NCBI GenBank assembly: GCA_964645585.1
Contig: CAZYAN010000013.1
Location: forward strand, 10,144 to 74,143
Reading direction: 5' to 3'
Source: DATGSL01 sp964645585
GTDB lineage: Bacteria > Verrucomicrobiota > Verrucomicrobiia > Opitutales > T3Sed10-336
Length of the DNA: 64,000 nt
The position numbers and the translations under genes were made by a program. The notes beneath the pieces were generated by a model that saw nothing but the letters and a program-made list of their open reading frames with translations, did not search any database and was not told where the DNA came from. Every line of letters begins with the position of its first letter. Within the stretch, counting starts at the first letter, position 1. This document shows positions 60,586 through 64,000 of this stretch, in pieces.

Positions 60586-60965
60586 GCGGCATACTCCCTG
60601 GCAGACAGCTTGTTGCGGTTCCACCAAAGGCAAGCGACCGCGGCGCCGGCGATATAGGCGACAATGTCCAGCGGATCGGCGACGGTGTGCGGCATCCAGC
60701 GAGGCCCGGCGAACTCGAAGAGGATGGCCCAAATCCCGAGGTGCCAGGCAACTTCAACCACCGTTGGCGGATCGTCGTGCTTGCGAAGGCCGAGCTTCCG
60801 GTGCAGGAGCAGGATCAGCGGCAGTGCGCACGGAATCAGCAGAAGATCATTGAAATACCCGTCAAGAAACGCGACCGACACGTGCGGCTTCACGATCCAC
60901 CGGTTCAGTGTGTAGAGCGCGCAGCTCGCGAGAAACAGGGGATCGCCGATGTAGCGAAATCGCAT
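60582..60965 (-). CDS. Small polytopic membrane protein, unknown function
   Basis: A 127-residue protein with about three or four hydrophobic segments (FLASCALYTLNRWIV, DLLLIPCALPLILLLH, VAWHLGIWAILFEFAG, DIVAYIAGAAVACLWW). A strong GAGGTG ribosome site lies 5 nt before the ATG at 60965. The DPLDIVAYIAG stretch recalls VanZ-type membrane proteins, but I cannot assign it. Between a 22-codon ORF and the methyltransferase gene. Confidence 0.7.
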   Translation of the reverse strand: MRFRYIGDPLFLASCALYTLNRWIVKPHVSVAFLDGYFNDLLLIPCALPLILLLHRKLGLRKHDDPPTVVEVAWHLGIWAILFEFAGPRWMPHTVADPLDIVAYIAGAAVACLWWNRNKLSAREYAA

Positions 60966-60977
60966 GGTGGCACCTCG

Positions 60978-61046
60978 TCAAAGCAGTGCCAGAATGAGCC
61001 ATCCGGATCCGAGAGCCAACGAAAACTTAATTAACAAAACAATCAT
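60978..61046 (-). CDS. Candidate 22-residue membrane peptide
   Basis: An ORF too short for ordinary ORF callers, reading MIVLLIKFSLALGSGWLILA then LL and TGA. Almost every residue is hydrophobic, as in tiny subunits of respiratory complexes. It ends 12 nt before the next gene. No strong Shine-Dalgarno sequence precedes the ATG, so expression is uncertain. Confidence 0.4.
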   Translation of the reverse strand: MIVLLIKFSLALGSGWLILALL

Positions 61047-61120
61047 TCACAACGGTACGGAGCGGCCGCCGTGACTCGCAAGGAAAAATCGAGGCCGCGT
61101 GTTCGCGGGAATGAGATCGG

Positions 61121-62458
61121 TTACTGCGACCGGACGCGCTCCCCTGACGACCCGCACGCTTCGGCGTTAGCTGGTGTCCCTTGGAGCGGTTGCCGCATCA
61201 TTCGCATGACAGGAAGTTCGTTGATCGCGTCGCGAGGGCGCAGAATTTTAGGAATGAGAACTGCCCCCCAAACCAAGTGGGCGAGAATTAGAAGAGAGGC
61301 GGACACCATTGCGAGAGGCATCCAGTATTGAGGGAGGATTTCCGCTGTCAGCCGCGTCCCGAGTGAGAGCACATAAAGTAAAACTACAGGTGCCAGCGGT
61401 TTCAGACGCGTCTGAAAAAGATGCTCATAACCGCTGTGCCCGAGAACGACGCGCGCCCCGACCATCAGCGTGAGCAGGCCGAAGCCGCCGAGAAGGAGCA
61501 AATGAGCGGCGATCAGGCGGGCGTCGGAAAAAAAGAGTTTCACCCACGGGGCGGCGACTGCGGATGCGAGCGACAGGCGAAGCCCGACCGAAATCCAGTT
61601 CAAGCTGGCTTGGCCGCGCCAGATCGGAACGTGCCAAAGGACAAACCCCGTAACGGTTGTTGCCATGATTGCCGTTCCGACTTGAGCGAATCCGATCCCT
61701 TGGAGGATCGCGGCGAGAAGGATGAGCGATCCCGCGAATAGGGAAAGGGCCGCGTGGCGTTTCCACTTGTTTGACGGATTGCGGCCGTCTTCCAAGGTTT
61801 GTCGCGGTTTTTGCCCGAGCAATCGCGGTGCAAGAAACGCCGTCACTCCCATGACAAGGAGGAGAAGGAAAACTTCGTTCAACAGGAGCCGTCCGGTCCG
61901 ATACAGGCTCCCGCTCCACCAGCCGGCTTCGCCGCCCATAGCAAGCACCGTTCCGGCCGCGCCGGTAACGAGGCCGGCGGCCACGAGGGAAAAGGAAGGC
62001 GGCGGCAGACCGCGGCGCGCCGGGACGCGTCGAGCAGCGAAAAGCGCGATCAGGGCAAGAACGGCGAGAAAGGCGATGTGCCCCGCCAGGTGATGGCCCC
62101 CCAGGTGAGACGCGATCGTCAGGGTGACAAAAGCCGCGGCCGCGGCGATCCAGCGTCCCCCAGGACCTGGTACTTCCAGCATTCGCGGCAGCGCGGTCCA
62201 AAGAAAGCCGATCGTGAACGCGCCAAAAAATCCCTGAATCATTAAATAGGCGTGCGTCAGGTTTGGATAACGCGAGGTCACTCCAGAAAAAAAGAGCGGC
62301 CAGACCGTCAGCCCAATAAGACTGGCCGCCCACCCAGCCAGGAAGAAACCGCGAAAGGGTTCGGAAATTGCGCGCTCACGGGGCGAGTTCAGTCGCGGGG
62401 CGAACTTCGGGAAGCGGCCAGGACTGTGATTGGGGACCGCTGGAGGTCGAAAACTCAT
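61121..62458 (-). CDS. nnrS: NnrS-family haem-copper membrane protein
   Basis: A 445-residue protein with about 12 transmembrane segments. Family features are SEPFRGFFLAGWAASLIG, LTHAYLMIQGFFGAFTIGFLWTALPRML and HHLAGHIAFLAVLALIALF in the N-terminal half, and later WRGQASLNWISVGLRL and GHSGYE. NnrS proteins contain haem and copper and relieve nitric-oxide stress, often in denitrifiers. A TTGAT-N4-ATCAA box upstream fits regulation by an FNR/DNR/NnrR-type protein. The two genes behind it look co-transcribed. Confidence 0.8.
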   Translation of the reverse strand: MSFRPPAVPNHSPGRFPKFAPRLNSPRERAISEPFRGFFLAGWAASLIGLTVWPLFFSGVTSRYPNLTHAYLMIQGFFGAFTIGFLWTALPRMLEVPGPGGRWIAAAAAFVTLTIASHLGGHHLAGHIAFLAVLALIALFAARRVPARRGLPPPSFSLVAAGLVTGAAGTVLAMGGEAGWWSGSLYRTGRLLLNEVFLLLLVMGVTAFLAPRLLGQKPRQTLEDGRNPSNKWKRHAALSLFAGSLILLAAILQGIGFAQVGTAIMATTVTGFVLWHVPIWRGQASLNWISVGLRLSLASAVAAPWVKLFFSDARLIAAHLLLLGGFGLLTLMVGARVVLGHSGYEHLFQTRLKPLAPVVLLYVLSLGTRLTAEILPQYWMPLAMVSASLLILAHLVWGAVLIPKILRPRDAINELPVMRMMRQPLQGTPANAEACGSSGERVRSQ

Positions 62459-62463
62459 AGCGG

Positions 62464-62505
62464 AAACTACTCGGTTCCCGGATCAGCATCCTTGATCTAA
62501 ATCAA
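62464..62505 (-). promoter_or_regulatory. FNR/DNR-type box and -10 element of nnrS
   Basis: TTGATTTAGATCAA (62505-62492) is a perfect TTGAT-N4-ATCAA dyad. After 22 nt comes TAGTTT (62469-62464), the -10 position expected for a class II activator site centred at -41.5. The predicted start is at or next to the ATG at 62458, so the message may be nearly leaderless. Confidence 0.65.
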
Positions 62506-62536
62506 GAAATCGTCTGACGCCGATCCCGAGTGACGG

Positions 62537-63802
62537 CTAGTGGATGCGAAAATCGAGATGTATCCACAGCTTCAGGACGTCGGGCCGGCCGGCTTTCCCG
62601 TCAAAGATCGCTGCTTTGGCGAGCAGAGACGCGCGTTCATGGATGGACCGCGTGATGAGAAAACCAATCTCTCTTCCATAGGTCTGACTCCCGCGGGTGG
62701 CGGTGAAGTAGTGGGCTTCGACACGGCCTTGGGCACCAAACGCGAGCGGTCCCGCGATCGTGAGAAACATGTCATCGAGTCCGTTTGCCGGTGTCGTCAG
62801 AAACTGATCCGCCCAGCCGTTGAAAGCGTGCAAGGTCGCCAAGGGAGTTTGAAACGCGTCCTGTCCATCGCCGGCAAGACGCTCGAATCCGGCGCCGGCC
62901 GAGATCGGGTCAAAGGTGGCGCCGACGTCGGTCCGAAAGTAGTAGTGCCCGAAATCCGCGCCAGGCGTGCTGGCGGAATTATCGACCTGCCAGGCTGATT
63001 CAATCGAGGCGCTAAGCCGGGTCGTGGCACTGGAGACGGAGGGGCGAAACCAAAGACCGAATGTATCGCCCGACGATGCCGGAGCGTTGTCGAATCGCAG
63101 CAGATACGCATAGCCGCCGGCCCCCCCGAGCGGAAGTTCGGTTGAGGCGTTGGCGATGTGTGACCGGGAGTCAAAACGGCCGGCCGGGTGGTCCTTGCCG
63201 AACACACGGGCGACGCGATCGATGTAGCCGTAGGTGAAACGTGAATTTTCGCCATCATGCGCTTGAACAAGAATCGCGTCGAAGGTCTGCTCGTTTTGCC
63301 GCCAGCCGACATTTCCGATGAAGCGCTGCTGATCAAGGAGGATGCGCTGCCGCCCGGCTCGCGCGGAGAGGTGCTCGTGGCCGAAGCGGAGGAAGGCTTG
63401 GTTCACTTCGGTCGTTTCCGGGTCGGGAATGACGGTTTTTTCTGGTTTCCCGTTCAATCCGGCCTGGTTGTAGGCGCCCCCATCCAGCGCGGCGATGTTT
63501 TCGAGTTCGATAGCGGCGGAAACGGGAAGCGATGGGAGGGTTTTATAGCCGATGCGCGAGCGGGCTGTCGCCGCGTGCGAGGCATCTAGGTCCGACTGAT
63601 CCGCCATTTCGTAACGGAGGCGGAGGTCGAGCCAAAAGAATCCCTGTCGTAGAAACTCCTCGAATTGCGCGGCCCGAGGACGCTCACCAGTCCGTTCAGC
63701 CTCGGACGGAATTCTCGGCGTCTCGGCGGCAAGACAGGCAGTTATCAGGAACGCGGCCAGTTCGAGAAGAACGAGCCGCCGACGGTTCTGGAAATTTCGC
63801 AT
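62537..63802 (-). CDS. Outer-membrane porin, alginate-export-like
   Basis: A 421-residue exported beta-barrel. The signal peptide (RRRLVLLELAAFLITACLAAE) leads into a barrel rich in alternating strands: FWLDLRLRYEMADQSDL, HAATARSRIGYKTLP, EVNQAFLRFGHEHLSARAGRQRILLD and a terminal VLKLWIHLDFRIH. RFEYADQ-DGLD-like and R-x-GRQ motifs are typical of the alginate export family (AlgE-like). The transported solute is unknown. The start is the ATG at 63802, 32 nt after a predicted transcription start; a longer frame to 63901 would cross the FNR-type box. Confidence 0.72.
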   Translation of the reverse strand: MRNFQNRRRLVLLELAAFLITACLAAETPRIPSEAERTGERPRAAQFEEFLRQGFFWLDLRLRYEMADQSDLDASHAATARSRIGYKTLPSLPVSAAIELENIAALDGGAYNQAGLNGKPEKTVIPDPETTEVNQAFLRFGHEHLSARAGRQRILLDQQRFIGNVGWRQNEQTFDAILVQAHDGENSRFTYGYIDRVARVFGKDHPAGRFDSRSHIANASTELPLGGAGGYAYLLRFDNAPASSGDTFGLWFRPSVSSATTRLSASIESAWQVDNSASTPGADFGHYYFRTDVGATFDPISAGAGFERLAGDGQDAFQTPLATLHAFNGWADQFLTTPANGLDDMFLTIAGPLAFGAQGRVEAHYFTATRGSQTYGREIGFLITRSIHERASLLAKAAIFDGKAGRPDVLKLWIHLDFRIH

Positions 63803-63840
63803 CGACGGATATTTGACGTTAATCAGACCCTGCGATTGCG

Positions 63841-63882
63841 AGTGTAGCGCCTCACCGTCCCAGGAGAATTGACGCAAATCAA
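63841..63882 (-). promoter_or_regulatory. FNR/DNR-type box and -10 element of the porin gene
   Basis: TTGATTTGCGTCAA (63882-63869) is followed after 22 nt by TACACT (63846-63841), the same spacing as at nnrS. A weaker TTGAC-N4-ATCAG sequence lies at 63813-63826 in the leader. Confidence 0.55.
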
Positions 63883-64000
63883 CGGATGAAAAAAAAGCCA
63901 CCGGACCGCCACGCCCCCTGATGAGTTTCCAGTGACCTTGCAGAAGCAGTCGCTCAAAAAGTTCCGTTCAATGGGGCCGCGCGTTGATACGCGCGGAAAG

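Noticed and set aside
63813..63826. A third FNR-like sequence TTGAC-N4-ATCAG in the porin leader
   Set aside because: Two mismatches, and it would lie downstream of the predicted transcription start; kept only as a remark.
1..64000. tRNA or rRNA genes, CRISPR arrays, insertion sequences or phage genes
   Set aside because: I looked in the intergenic spaces for T-arm sequences, regular repeats, transposase motifs and integrases and saw none.

Overview
The window is a continuous high-GC bacterial chromosome segment with no phage, transposon, CRISPR or RNA gene that I could recognise. Several features point to the Verrucomicrobiota, probably an Opitutae-type member. These are a PVC-type haem-binding protein (beta-propeller, HEAT repeats and C-terminal cytochrome c), a PEP-CTERM sorting signal, a C-terminal tail ending in RFYRVR at the left edge, the mix of Gram-negative envelope genes (bamA, skp, lpxD), and a LexA with dyads of GAAC/GTTC half-sites. 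The lineage call is inference from gene content.

Layout, left to right. 2-190 is the tail of a secreted protein. 230-2631 is a pabB-pabC folate pair, followed by an SpmA-SpmB fusion. 4395-6345 is a translationally overlapping pair, a WaaP/Kdo-type kinase and a putative glycosidase that starts with TTG. 6457-14361 is the PVC-type cytochrome followed closely by a complete YtfQRT-YjfF-type (galactofuranose-like) ABC importer. 14415-16301 is hemX-hemA on the minus strand. 16494-22448 holds a SNF2 helicase, a small acidic membrane protein and a large AsmA-like protein. 22599-26009 contains a signal-peptide protein with a PD-(D/E)XK-like signature, a VanZ protein and LigA. 26158-30568 holds RNase Y and a Ski2-like helicase. 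30648-34806 carries ilvA, hemW and a secreted beta-helix protein. A truncated PEP-CTERM tail lies at 34867-35052, followed by a HAD phosphatase and an AAG-type DNA glycosylase. 36897-39902 holds a multidomain PAS histidine kinase with a C-terminal receiver, and a pterin dehydratase.

39942-51486 is a long minus-strand housekeeping block. In transcription order it reads rplY, pth, rpsF, ssb, rplI, dnaB, bamA, skp, terminator, lpxD, prs, degQ/htrA, lexA. rpsR is absent from its usual place in the S6 cluster. 51748-54451 holds a CorA-type transporter, trpA and miaA.

54457-58768 is the most interesting block. It is a four-gene, translationally coupled SiaA-SiaB-SiaC partner-switch module whose fourth gene is a PAS histidine kinase rather than a SiaD diguanylate cyclase. 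The right end (59078-63802) has a Cof-type HAD hydrolase, an nnrS-led operon with a candidate 22-residue membrane peptide and a methyltransferase, and an alginate-export-type porin. nnrS and the porin each have an FNR/DNR-type dyad exactly 22 nt upstream of a -10-like hexamer, which suggests a small oxygen- or nitric-oxide-responsive regulon.
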